A DNA stretch of 64,000 nt, from the NCBI GenBank assembly GCA_032207245.1, contig CM063502.1, forward strand, positions 131,558,373-131,622,372. The letters are read 5' to 3'. Position 1 is the stretch's first letter, and every line of letters begins with the position of its first letter. Below are positions 1 through 11,831 of this stretch, piece by piece. Below the pieces are notes generated by a model. It worked only from the letters and a program-made list of their open reading frames with translations. It searched no databases and was not told the origin of the DNA. This DNA is from Pardosa pseudoannulata (lineage: Eukaryota; Arthropoda; Arachnida; Araneae; Lycosidae). The translations under genes and the position numbers were made by a program.

Positions 1-1300
1 ATATAATGATATTTAAGAAATTTTTAACATTTTTGTAGTCTCGTCATGTCAACTTTAAAATGTAGATTTAGCAGCTTACGCATTTCATTTGGATGACCAA
101 CTGAGATTGTCATATATATTTGTCAATATAATGTAAAAATTTATAAGTTAACATCTAACTACCATAAGCAGCCTGGCTGACAGATAAATTAAGTCTGAAA
201 ACTAACTTTCTAAATGGACACAAAACTAAATTAAACTGTAAAAATACCCATTTATTGTTGCAAAGCATTATTTTGGGAGCACTGGTATTCTGATTGATAA
301 AAACTATGGTGTTTGTGAATACAATAGTTTACCGAATGGCATACTATGTACTTTAAACAGGTTAGAGCACAGTTTATTTGAAACACTAGTTTCCATTCTC
401 AAAGGACTGTTGGATCAAAACCCTAACAAAAACTGTTTACTTAAGTTTCTCTACGTTAGAAATTCATATTTCATGAGTATAAGTAGAAAAATTTCATTTA
501 ACTTGCAAAATTCTTGCAAATTTGTAAATACTTTTAAACTTTAGAGTAAATATTTTGTCAAATGTTAGCGGGATTGTATAGAGTTAAATAATTAATGTAA
601 TAAAAAATGAACTGTACAATAATTTCTTTTAAAGATGATTAATTTTAGAAAATGAATGACTTGTTAAATAAACTGACGTGTGATTTTAAATCAAGGAATT
701 GCAATTTAAAAACTATAAATCTATTGGATAGATTTTTAGAAAATAAATGATTCATAAATATGTAACGAAAATATATTTTACATAAAAAGTTCTATACAAT
801 TTCATTTATTATATTTTTAGTCTCTATATACAGTAAAAAGAAGAATGTGTTTAATAAAATGCTAAAAACTAGTCGTTCAATAATACAGAAATAACTTTAT
901 AAAAAGATTACAAAAATTTAAAAATTCTTTAAGCATTTAAGGACAATTAAAAATATGTCTTTTAAATTGAAATTTGAAATAAAAACAAATAATTTTCTAT
1001 TATTGAAAAAGCAAATATGTTAAGTTAAAAATAAAAATGGAAAGAAAGCGAATTTACAATACCAATGAAATTTGTCACGTTACCGTTGAAATATCGGATA
1101 TTCAGTAAAATTCTCTCTTATATAAGAAGAAAAAAATCTTACATTGGTGTTCAAAATGAATAATTTAACAAACAAATATAAAAATATAATGCAAAAGGTA
1201 CTGCCAAAAACAACTTCCATCAAATACGTACCTGTGAAAAATATTGAATATTGATTGTAAATAAATTTAAAAAAAGGGTTAAAAGAGATAATGAGTTTTA
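1..1300. other. AT-rich DNA, no gene seen
   Basis: Strongly A/T-biased sequence with frequent stops in all frames. I see no motif, repeat pair or transposon end here. Confidence 0.6.
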
Positions 1301-1301
1301 C

Positions 1302-1832
1302 TTAACTAGTCTCCCGCATCTTTCTTTTGAGCATAAAACTGTTAAATATATATATAAAACAAAATATTTTCTTACCATGTTCTAAGAGTCGCGTCCGTCT
1401 CTGTTGGTGGTCTTGACGAGCGTTTGTTAAAGCAAACTTTTGTTCATTGTAAGACGCCGAATATTGCAAAAGCCGAACAATTGGAAAATTAAAGGTTTGA
1501 AGAGTGTCGTCTATCAACAAACCGATAGAGAAAAGGAATATTAATTTGGATGTCCGAGTCGGCCAGACACCAAGGGCGATTCGGCTACCCCAAGGACAAG
1601 GGTGAAAAAAGGGGGAGGTCGATCTCCCCTGAATCCAAGGTTTCCTGTTTGGTAAAGGAGAAGCGGGAGGGACTACCGACTGAACTCTGAGAGAGTAGGT
1701 TGATCTAGAGTGATCTCCTCTTTGGATGAAAGGTTGCATCTGCATATAGTTTAATTTTTCTTTAAATGGTTCCTTTTTTAACAAATCAACCTTGTTAAGA
1801 GTGAAACATCCATGGCTCTGATTATTTATCAT
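1302..1832 (-). other. GC-enriched open frame, possible exon or old repeat
   Basis: A 176-codon open frame starts at 1832 on the minus strand. I do not recognise the product. About 1380-1740 is clearly richer in G and C than its surroundings, and its middle is rich in Pro, Ser, Arg and Trp. Near the 3' end, after a charged stretch (QDHQQRRTRLLEHG), the minus strand reads CATG|GTAAGAAAA at about 1367-1379, a good splice-donor match; if used, the exon would stop at 1376 and the last codons would be intron. There is no partner exon, signal peptide or known domain. It could equally be untranslated exon or part of an LTR. Coding status is unproven. Confidence 0.22.
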
Positions 1833-2545
1833 GAAGCTCTATTGCACTTCAAGAAACCCATGCAAAGTCTTATGTCTGACGTCCGTGACTGACATTCGGA
1901 AATGGAGACAGCGGGACAGCTCGGAGAATTAACAAATGGCATTTTCTTTTTTTTTTAAGTATTTTAACCTCGGGAACTATCATTTTTTTTATTTCAAAGG
2001 AATAATCCATATTTAACATCATGAATCTATTTTGACCAGTTTTTCCATTACATTTGTATGTACGCCCAGAAAAACGTTCAAATTTTATTCCTGAATATCT
2101 CAATCAAAAGTTTGTGACGTGTGTCTCTACTTACGCGTGTTTCTCTCATAACTCCAAAGCGATTACCCGTAGAATGTTAAAAATTTGTATTGAGAATTAT
2201 TATAACATCTAGTTGTACTACTCCGTTTTTAAAGGGAGCGTGATTACTTAATAAGGAAAAATCTCAAACATATAATTTGATACTGCTAACGTTGTATTCA
2301 CATGTGGTTGAAACTATGTTTTCGAAATCTGTTAGAACAATACTTTTTACATTCCCTTTAAAAAGGAAATGAAGTATATTATTTCCAAGAATGATTTTTA
2401 ATTTTTATTGTTTTATTCCTTCTTGGTACAGACTAACGTAAATTTAGTAATCGCGAAAAATTTCGGTTCATAATAAAATATTTCTATCACTAAAAAAAAT
2501 AAATAAAACGATTATTAATACTGCCAAATTGTGCCACATGGCAGA
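1833..2545. other. AT-rich DNA, no gene seen
   Basis: A 77-codon minus-strand frame (1870-2103) has no recognisable domain and I do not call it a gene. The rest is A/T-rich with homopolymer runs. Confidence 0.5.
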
Positions 2546-2549
2546 AATT

Positions 2550-2697
2550 TCTGCTCTTCGGTATCCGAATTTGAAGATTTGAACCATACAGATGGCATGG
2601 ATGTTCGTAGCCTTTCGGATTCCACTTTAAGGAATAGGTTTCAGTCTCATAAGACCTAGTCTTGTAAAAAAGTAATCCGTAGCGCTATAAACCAAAA
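2550..2697 (+). repeat. tRNA-derived SINE, 5'-truncated and diverged
   Basis: The body matches the better copy at 36470-36647 in order: a degenerate B box (GATTTGAACCATAC), GGCATGGATGTTCGTAGCC, TTCGGATTCCACTTTAAG, CAGTCTCATAAGACCT, then CCGTAGCGCTATAAACCAAAAC at the 3' end. The A-box half of the tRNA-like head is not clear, so this copy is probably truncated. Confidence 0.65.
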
Positions 2698-4420
2698 CAC
2701 TTGAGCCCTACTCAAGAGATAAGTTGTCCATCAGAAATGAAACGTTTACATTTCATGTGAAAAGGATAAGTCTAAGAATACACCATAAAATAAAAATAAA
2801 AAATAATAATTATGTAATTTAATAATCATTTAAGGTACTCATATAATGTACACGTAATATTTTTTTACTAACTTTTATATATTGAATTCTTAATATTAGT
2901 ATCCTATAAACATAACTGTTATATAATAATTTGCTGATGATCGATGGACCAGTGAACATGCCATACACAAAAACAAAAATCCTTGTTTAATCTTTTCTTT
3001 TCGTGACGATTTATGAATTTTTTATACTCGTCTATCAATTTCTTTAATATTTGCTTAATACTATAAAACTATTTTATTAATTCATCACCGAGATATACTA
3101 CTTTCTTTATGAATGAAAGAACTCGTGATTCAATATAATTAATAATTCTAATCTCTAATCTTTTTCTATCGAAAATTTAATTAATAGGAATAACCACTCT
3201 ACTTACCACTCTACTTATATTTCTGATATAAGAATACTCAAAAAGTAATTTGAGTAAACATTGTTGCTTATTGTATTCGGTTTATGTTATTTTGGTAGAA
3301 TAAAAAACATTAACGTTTTTTAATCTATATGAGATTTAAATGAAGTATTAATATCATTAAATTACAAGGGCCATCAAATATATTAACTGTAGCATCCTTA
3401 TTTCAGGTAATGATATTCTTCTGAGTTAAACATGATTATTTCGACATTTAAAGCTTTAAAACTTATCACACAAGTTAAATAAATAATGACGAATATTACA
3501 TTATTTCAATTTAATTACAAACCTACACGCACTATCAAGCGAAAACGGTATAATATATTAAAATTTAAAAGAATGGCATTTAAAGATTATGGTTTAATTC
3601 AAAATTCAATTAAACAACATATTATATTACATAAGTATAATTTACATAATGACTGTAATAAATGTAATGCGTATGTTACTGAATTCAAAATTTAAGGATT
3701 TATATTCACCTGAATAATGATAATATTATTATTATTTTATAAATAGTAATTATATTAAAAGTTAAAACGTAGCCGGAAGGAAATTGACGTTACACATTAC
3801 AAAGTGAATTTATAAAATATTCTATCTAATGATCAATTAAAAATTCTTATCACTGGTTATTGTATAATTTCATTAATCTATGGAACTGCTCGCGTATTAT
3901 ATTTAAATGCTGAATAAATTAAAGACTTTAATAAATAATAAGAAAAGAGGAACATAGGTAGGTAAGTATATGAAAGAGGTACACATTTCTTACTGAAGAG
4001 TGATCTTCAGCTGTAAAACAGATACCTGCATTATTTTAGTTTATTTAATTTATGCACTTTATATTCATTTCTACCATTGTTCCACAAATGTTTCTGATTA
4101 AGCTTGTAATAATTTTATTTGGAAAATACTGGACTCGTAACTACCCACCCATTTAGATCAATCAGCACACTTTAAAGGGAAAGATTTTGCTTTATAATGT
4201 GAAACCTAAAATAATTATATTAGTAAAAAATATACTTATGTAAACACTGAGACCGTTGTTGGTCACTTTTAATTAAACCAGTATGTCATCTTTATGAAGA
4301 TTTTAATACACATATGATGCAATTCTTCAAAGACGAGAGTTAATTTTTCAAACCTCACTGCACATCTAATTTCCTTCTTCCATTATCCCTGTGGTGATTA
4401 CGCAATTTGCCGTCATACGT
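2698..4420. other. AT-rich DNA, no gene seen
   Basis: No domain-bearing reading frame and no paired repeat seen. A 69-codon frame at 3486-3695 has lysine- and asparagine-rich composition as expected from A/T-rich noise. Confidence 0.5.
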
Positions 4421-4429
4421 CAATGTTTG

Positions 4430-4800
4430 TATATTTTAGTCATTATAAAGTGTTTTTTAACTTATTATAATGTATTTTGACATATTGTAATATGAATTAT
4501 TACCATTTGTAAAGTTTTATAATTGTAGTTTTATTTGTGGCAGCACATCTTTGTAAATACGCAAAATATCTGTATATGCTCTCTGACTATATAAGAGTGT
4601 GCCAGTAGCACAGCGGCTCGGTTGCATCGAGTGTGCTGATGTTTGTTTACTGTTTATATCATCTTAAATACATGCGTATGTCTAGAACTAGTTGTATTAT
4701 TTTAAATCCACCGTGTGAATCCCTTCTGAGCATGGTTATATGTATGTTGTGATCCCTGTGGATACTTCATTTAGCATCGTCGAGCCATAGCAGGGGTCTC
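4430..4800 (+). promoter_or_regulatory. LTR-like or promoter-like island with TATA box
   Basis: A less AT-rich segment holds ACTATATAAGAGTGTGCC near 4587-4604, a good TATA box followed by a GC-richer stretch. That arrangement is typical of a retrotransposon LTR or an RNA polymerase II core promoter. No matching second LTR, primer-binding site or coding region was found, so the LTR reading is tentative. Confidence 0.25.
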
Positions 4801-7134
4801 CATATCCCCAATTCACTTACCATTCTTTGACAAACAGTATCTATTTAAAGATAAGAAGTTTAATGCAATTTTCCCCACATATCACTGCAAATATGTTTAA
4901 TTGATGATTTGTTTGGATTAAAACATTGGTTTTCTTTAGACAGCCTGTAAGAGAAAAGTCAATTTGTGAGAAATATAATATACAAATTGAAAAGTAGTAC
5001 TGATTTCAATCAACTTTCGATGCATCAATTTGAAACCTACCAAATTATCAAATTTCTTTAAATTACATAGTATATAGTAGCTATAGCTACTTTACATGTA
5101 CTCAAGTGTTCAAGTGGTTGTACTCCCTTCAAAGTGTTCCGAGCACAGTAAAATCTTTCTGAGTTAAAAGTTATGCTCTTGGTAAAATCGAGAGCTGCAC
5201 GGAGTTTTCCCCATTTTCCTTCTGTTTAACTGAAAAGGGAAGTAGTTCCTACTAAAAGCTTTATATACATTTAACATTTATCTTTCAAATCTTTGCTGCG
5301 TTTACTACTATACACATATTTATAGGAGAAGTGGAAATTTCCTTCAGGTCCACTCAGTCATGAAAAATAAGATTTGTTGTAAAACTTCAAAGGATCGATT
5401 TTAGAAAATTGCAATACTAAACTTCCTTGATTTATTCCAATTTATGATTAAACCTATCTTTCATTCGTAAGGGACACTCTTTCTAAATCTAAAATTTAAA
5501 CTCAGATATATACTCTCCATTTCAACTCTGTATTTGTTATTAACATAATGCGTTTCAACATCAACATATTAGGACTATTTCCATATCTAGAAATATTATT
5601 TATTTTACCCTTCGAGAAATCTTTTAATTCATCTAGTAATCGTAAACCCATGAACGTCAGTTTATACCATTGAAGCATTTCAATTAAACAAAAAAACATA
5701 TTTCACAATTCTAACAATAAATTTATTACTGAAGGTGAATTAAATTATACATTTTTATCTTACAATTTTGTTTATTTCATTTTTCTATTTAAAAAAATAT
5801 ACGAGGAAAAACTAAATAAAAGCATTTAGTATTATTTTTTAGTACTTTGTTTGGTGCGGAATATTATTTAACAATATCTGTGATCAGAAAAATTTGAAAC
5901 GGTAATAATTATCTGAAAATCAAAACTGGTTTGAATGGAAAATAACTACCTTAACAATAATTAAACTTAAAAAATTTAAATTAGTATTTCATTTAAGGAT
6001 ATTCCATTAAAAATATTTTAATTCTGTAATAAATGTTTTCATCAATATTTTTGAGAATATTAAAATCTTCATTGGGAAAATCTACTTATATTCTAAGAGG
6101 TTGAAGAAAATACATAGTATTGTCGTAAGAGTTATTAATTTAGAGATATTGAAAAAAGATCTATGAAGATTATTCTTATTTAAAAATTATAAAAAGGATG
6201 TATTTTGAAAAAAACTCTATTGTAATAAGTAGTACATATAATAGTATTAGAATGAAAATTAATATAACTTTGACTCTACAAAAAAAGTATAATTTTTTAA
6301 CATAGTTTGGTGCAAATTCCTATTGTCATAAAATGATAACCAGGTTTCTAAAAACTGTTTAAATTACAGATATTTATTATATAGAGATGTTAACAGATGT
6401 TTCCTAAAAAATCCATTTAAATTAATCCCATTTTAAATTTTATTTTTTCAGAATATACCTTTAATAAAAAATATTATTAGCTATTGTTTAAGATAGGCTT
6501 TGTAAAATGTATATATTAAAATGATCAAAATAAGAAATTTAATTAAAATAATATTTCTCTTGTAGAACTGCAAACATGCTGATTTGTTCCTAAATCCTAC
6601 GATTTTTTAAAATTAGTATATTACCGTTTGAGATGAAAAATTAAATCTAAATCGACATTCCAAATGTAGACTCTTACAAGGTACAATAAAATATATTTTC
6701 CTTACAAAGAGTGTTTTTTAACATCAGGCGTCTTTCAAAGAAGAAATATTAAAATTATATAAGCATTATATGAATATGATTAAAATAGAAAATAAAATTA
6801 GATGAAATTCAGCTCTATGTTACAGTTGGAAGTATAGAATATCATTTATAAATTCGAATTGCTTGTCATCTACATATGTTTAACCGAAATATACAATTTT
6901 TTGTCCCATCCGATTTTGTCGTTGTAAAAGGAAAATAAAATACTGAGAAACAGAATACGGGGATATTCAAATGTACTCCTGGATTAGTAGAAACGTAAAA
7001 TAATATTTAAAACTACTATAAATATATATTTATTTTGAGCAAAGTCTTTACATGGGTTCTTACATAATACGTTTTGGAGAAAATATATTTATAGCACAAA
7101 TGTAAAACAAGCAAATTTTCTAGAAAGACTGTTT

Positions 7135-7135
<1 letters not shown>
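4801..7135. other. AT-rich DNA, no gene seen
   Basis: Long A/T-rich stretch with no recognisable coding, RNA or transposon feature. Confidence 0.55.

Positions 7136-7188
<53 letters not shown>
7136..7188. repeat. (TA)n microsatellite, about 53 bp
   Basis: Uninterrupted AT dinucleotides ending in TTTATTTATTTAAAG, about 240 bp upstream of a family A dispersed repeat. Confidence 0.95.
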
Positions 7189-7192
<4 letters not shown>

Positions 7193-7424
7193 TTATTTAA
7201 AGTAGTTATTCCTAGAATTTAAAACTTTGGTTACTTGTATTTGTTTTAAATCATGAAAGCCCATTATGTATGATACATATAAACAATAAAATTCTTTTAT
7301 GAATATCCACAATGAGACTTCTTTGCTTTTAACTGCATCAACAGTCAACCAAGTGGACTGTCATAGTATATATATCTACTTTATATTAAAATCACTAAAA
7401 TTTGAAAAAAAAATATATGTATGC

Positions 7425-7985
7425 AATCCAGGGATTATAAAACTGCTGGACATTATAGCCCCTATTATTTTTACTTGGCCGGGCTACTGGGCAAGGAGAA
7501 GCCTAACCAGATTAAACAGTGGTAAAATAAGATGCCGCCAGGCCGCATTGAAAAGAACGGCACAAGTCTAATTAAAACTTTATTTTAGAGCTGCTAAAAA
7601 CGGACATCTTTACTAGTCAACGACAGACAAGAAAAAGTCACAAAAATCATTCTGATGGAACAGAAGTGAAACCAAGAGCGAAGACAGAAAGAATTTTTTC
7701 AAGGGACAAGAAACTTAGTCAGCGAATGTAACTGTTAAGATCAGGAAAAACGTGGAGTCATTTGCCATTTACAGCTGGAAAACGTGTTGAATAGACAGAA
7801 AATTTACATCTGTAGGACAGAAAGCTTTGGGAAATGTATTGAAAGAAATCCAAAGTCGAGGACACTCCTTTGATTAAGACATTTAGAGGCTGGGAAAAAT
7901 ATTTTAAGGAATTAGAATTGGAGAGAGGAGGTTTTTAAGGAGATATTAAAGTTAAATAATTTTGATACATTACATGCATATGTAA
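7425..7985 (+). repeat. Dispersed repeat family A, copy 1
   Basis: About 560 bp aligning over its length with 29113-29665 and over its first 200 bp with 28245-28442. Shared landmarks in order are CCCCTATTNTTTTTACT, GGGCTACTGNG, CTAATTAAAACTTTATTTTA, GAGCTGCTAAAA, ACAGACAAGA, TGTTGAATAGACAGAAAATT, AGAAAGCTTTGG and the end GTTAAATAATTTTGATA. No coding potential. Class unknown: no terminal repeats, and no clear tRNA-like head or poly-A tail. Confidence 0.75.
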
Positions 7986-8556
7986 CACACTTAAGATTTT
8001 TGATAGGGTCTTTCTTTTGCTCTGCTTTGTACACTTAAGGAAGGAAGTTTTATTTAAGGTATTGATCTACACACATTGAAAAAATGTTGCTATATATAAA
8101 TGGACTTTCTAAACTTCACTGCTACTACCCATGAAAGATCTGATAAGATCGAATAGCCAAGTTGGGGACATTCAGCTTCATATTTTGAGTTGGCAAAAGG
8201 TTTATTTGATTTCAAGTATTTTAAACCGTGTAGCATTAGCTATAGCTAAAAGTTATATATCTAAGTAGCCCTCGAATATAAAATAAGACTGTGACAACCC
8301 CCCCCCCAAATCATTCAGTGATCAAATACAAATATTCATCAAAATTCGAATTCAAGCCTATAAAAAATGTGTGTTTACTCTAATAATTTATTTAAATTTT
8401 TAGCTTGGTATAATTGAGATTACTATAGTTTTTAGACTTATTATTATTTATAAGTGGTTATTTGGAACCTATATTTTCTTAAGATATGAACAGAAAAAAG
8501 TGTAAAGTAGGATTAGTTATTAAAAACAGCTGTTATTGTTGTGGATTTATTTTTTA
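7986..8556. other. AT-rich DNA with a short poly-C run
   Basis: Nothing coding. A C-homopolymer of about nine bases lies near 8299-8307. Confidence 0.6.
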
Positions 8557-8731
8557 GGTTTGGTTTGGTTTGGTGCAGTGTGGTCTAATTCTTTTGCAAC
8601 ACGAGGTCTAATGAGACAGGGACCTACTGTTTAAAGACGATTCCGAAAGCTACAAACAACCATATCCCTGTGGGATTCGAACCCACGAACTCCGGTGCTG
8701 AAGATTAGAGTCTTAACCATTCCCACATCGT
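8557..8731 (-). repeat. tRNA-derived SINE, near full length
   Basis: Read on the minus strand, a tRNA-like head (A box TGGGAATGGTTAAGA; B box GGGTTCGAATCCC at about 8671-8685) is followed by the family body and a (CCAAA)n 3' tail, seen on the plus strand as GGTTTGGTTTGGTTTGGTG at 8557-8575. The internal RNA polymerase III boxes are well kept. It is a retroposed SINE and not a tRNA gene, because the body and tail continue beyond the tRNA part and are shared with copies at 2.55, 36.47 and 42.84 kb. Confidence 0.85.
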
Positions 8732-8739
8732 TCAAATAT

Positions 8740-10045
8740 ATTGTTTAGAGAAATTGACATAAAATAAAAATGTTCTGATGTATTGAAGTGTTTTAAACAT
8801 TCTAATTATTTCATTCGACTTTCTTAATTTACTGAAATTCCACTACTATTTAAACTTATTAACATTAAAAGAATGTAAATGCAACTCACTAGCAACCAAA
8901 ACTATATAATTCATTCCCAACTTTGTTGCTATATGTTAACAAATTTCCTTTTAGTGCTAAATTTTTCATGCATATCAATTACGCATCGATATTTTAGAGT
9001 AAATACAAGAATTTCTATAAGAGCATTTTAGCGAAATCATCACATCATTGAAATCCTTCCAACTGTTACTTTGTAAATAAAACATTTATTCTTTAATTTT
9101 CACGAACACGTTTAGGGTTTGATAAATGTGTGAAATAAAATTTCTTTTAAACTCAGAATATGTTTTGAAAAAAGAATTGATTTAAATGATTTTTTCCTAA
9201 ATTTCTGCTTTAATGATTGTCTATTTATTTAATTGCATATTTATCTCAAAAGGAAACTTCAAGATATTCAAAGAAGGCAATTTAATCTTTAATTTTCAAT
9301 AATAAGTAAACTATTAGAAATAATGAAACAGCAAAAGAAAAATACTTCCGTTATTTTCAAATTGGTCGTTGAGCTTAAGATAAAAAATATCATTAATGGA
9401 GCTTTAAAAACAAAATGAAATGGATGATATGAATTGATACTCGTAGATATAAAAAACATTTATGCCTAAAGATTTTGGATAAAATGCTAGGGTTTTTAGA
9501 AAAAAACATAAGAAATATGATGTAGAAAATAAGTCAATCTTTCTTTTTATTAGAGCTTGTAATGATGAGTTTTGTACCATAGTTTAAAAAGTAGGGTTAT
9601 TAACGAAATTGAGGATCATATAAGAAAGTAGCCATAAAAATAACTCTTATTATAAATTTCAATTAAAATCAATAAAATAAACTAAATCATTGTAGGAATG
9701 CTTGGTGTGTTTGTAAGACATATTATTAAATTTAAAAAAACTCTATGAATCAATCTTAAGTCACACACTCATGCAAAAAGCAAAATTACACGAAAACTCA
9801 AGAAGTAAAACAATATTTCTACATAATTAAGTTTCATAAAAAGTATAACTAATATATAAATTAGTAACAGCAGTTATGTTAGTAGTTCAAATACTTCACT
9901 ATAAAAAATAACTGTAATAACGTTTCAGTCTGTTAAATGTTATTGCTATTTTCAATCTGAGCGAGAGTCCGAGGGATGGAATCACATTGACTACTTAGAT
10001 ATTCGTAGACATTCAAGGACCGATTGAAAGTCAACTGGAACTTGT
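8740..10045. other. AT-rich DNA, no gene seen
   Basis: No recognisable feature. The last 80 bases are less AT-rich and may be decayed LINE sequence. Confidence 0.5.
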
Positions 10046-10047
10046 AA

Positions 10048-10560
10048 ACGGGGAACAAACTTCATTCTATTATGCCAAGTATTACTTTCTGTTCATCACT
10101 ATCTAATCGCAAATTAGATGTTATATTATCCCGTCTTCGTATCGGTCATAGTCGACTAACCCATAAACATTTACTACTGTCTGAGCCTACTCCAAAATGT
10201 TCCTTTTGTCATAGTCATCTCACTGTTTATCATATTTTAACTCCATGTGCTGCTTTAAAACGTTTTTATTACACATATTTTAAAACTTATCATAATACAT
10301 TGAATGAATTTTTAGGCAAAACTCCTCATTTTAAACTCTTCGAATTTCTCATCTGCATGAATGTTTTAAACCTGATTTAATGCTTTAAAATTTTTTAATG
10401 TAAATCTTTACCTTCATCATTTTTGCTTGAACTTTTTCTTAAATTTTGTTTAGTAATTTCTCTTACTTTTAAATAGAATAACTTTGTTTTATGTGCTCTT
10501 TTTTTTGGAGCAGCATATCCTCACTGGGATCTTGCGCCAGTAAACACCAACCAACCAACC
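10048..10560 (+). pseudogene. LINE 3' end: post-RNase H tail, 3' UTR and CCAA tail
   Basis: A 5'-truncated non-LTR retrotransposon. An open frame ends with TAA at 10378-10380. It begins, ahead of the first Met at 10072, with NKLHSI, then has LSRLRIGHSRLTHKHLL and a Cys/His cluster (C-SFC-H-SH-L-VYHIL-PC). This is the C-terminal tail that follows reverse transcriptase and RNase H in jockey/I-type LINEs of arthropods. Reverse transcriptase and RNase H themselves are absent. A 3' UTR of about 165 bp follows, ending in a simple tail AAACACCAACCAACCAACC at 10542-10560, which marks the true 3' end. The frame is intact for about 110 codons, so the copy is fairly young, but it cannot make a working polymerase. 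Confidence 0.8.
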
Positions 10561-10955
10561 GTAGTCATTCAAAATTGGCGACAGTTGGAATAACGTTACT
10601 AGTTTAATTCGTTCTCATTCAGCAATAAATTTACCATAGTAGTTTAAGGTAACCGACCCCATTCACAAATAGCGATATTTGTGAAAAATATCGAAAAAAT
10701 ATTTGTTCGTTTATTTTAAAGATAAGTCTTTAGCTTTCGAAAACAGTTTTCAGCTTGTTTCTAGAGTCATTAGAAGTCATGATACAGCTGTTCAATCATC
10801 TCCGGAAGTGTCGAAAAAATACCGGAAGTGAGCAGTTAAAGGGTTTGACTTTGAATGTTAGCATGAAAAACGTAGTAAATAGCGTATTATAGGTTCTATA
10901 TAAATAATTAAATTATTCCAGCATATTTCTGAATATTTATCAAATTGTAAATCAC

Positions 10956-11725
10956 TTAGGGTTATTCCATGTGAAATCAACACAATTTTAGGAGAAATTC
11001 TACCTGACCACCTCCAATTTTGATTAAATTCGGTATATAAAGTGACTTCATGGTTATAAAGAAAATCCCCAAATCTTATGTTCAAATAATAACTGGTTTG
11101 GGAGTTATAAGGCTTTAAAGTTGCCAGATTTGTCTAAAAAATACACTATCAGCATACCTTTAAATTACACTTGCTACTCACCTAATTAAGCTAGAGATAT
11201 GTGTAAGGTGTTATTTTAAACCTTTTTTAATGGGCTTTCATATGATATACGACACATGATGATTTGAAATTTTTTTGAAAAATTTAAATTTAAATTAAAA
11301 TTTAAAATTTAAATTTCTCAAAAAGCCAAGTTTTTAAAATTTTGAAAAAAATCTCAAAAATTGCTCATATTATTGTTAATTAATCCTCAAAGTTTCATGT
11401 TGGGATCATAATGGGATCACAAGCTACAAAAGGTTTTTGTTTGATATATTTACTATTGCAATAACGAAAATGAGAACATGCATTCATTACTTTTAATCTA
11501 ACTCAGCTGTATAGGATGGCATTAATGTTTGCACAATACCTTATCGACATATACTCTAGTAAATAGTACATTTAACATTTGTGGAGATTTTAAAATAAAG
11601 AAAAATCATTAAAGTGCAGTACTTTTGATGGATAGTGTTACTTATTTTGTTGGAACTGGTAGAAAGCTTCATGTGTTGTGAAAATTTCTACTTCAGAAAG
11701 AATATACATTCGTCCTGTTGAAGTT
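10956..11725 (+). repeat. Left long terminal inverted repeat
   Basis: Inverted partner of 13031-13792. It contains, in antisense, a copy of the last codons of the transposase-like gene. It also holds TGGGATCATAATGGGATCAC (11401-11420), which recurs with a few changes just inside the repeat at 11764-11793. Confidence 0.85.
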
Positions 11726-11831
11726 CTGGAATTGGAATCCACAGTGCAGTTGGCTTCATACATTGGGATCATAATCTGATCACAAGCTATAAAATACCAA
11801 ATTAGCTTCATCAACAAATGGAGGAATTAAA

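Noticed and set aside
8660..8731. tRNA-like sequence with good A and B boxes
   Set aside because: Continues into the SINE body and CCAAA tail, so it is a SINE head and not a tRNA gene; the same applies to 36480-36540 and 42950-43010.
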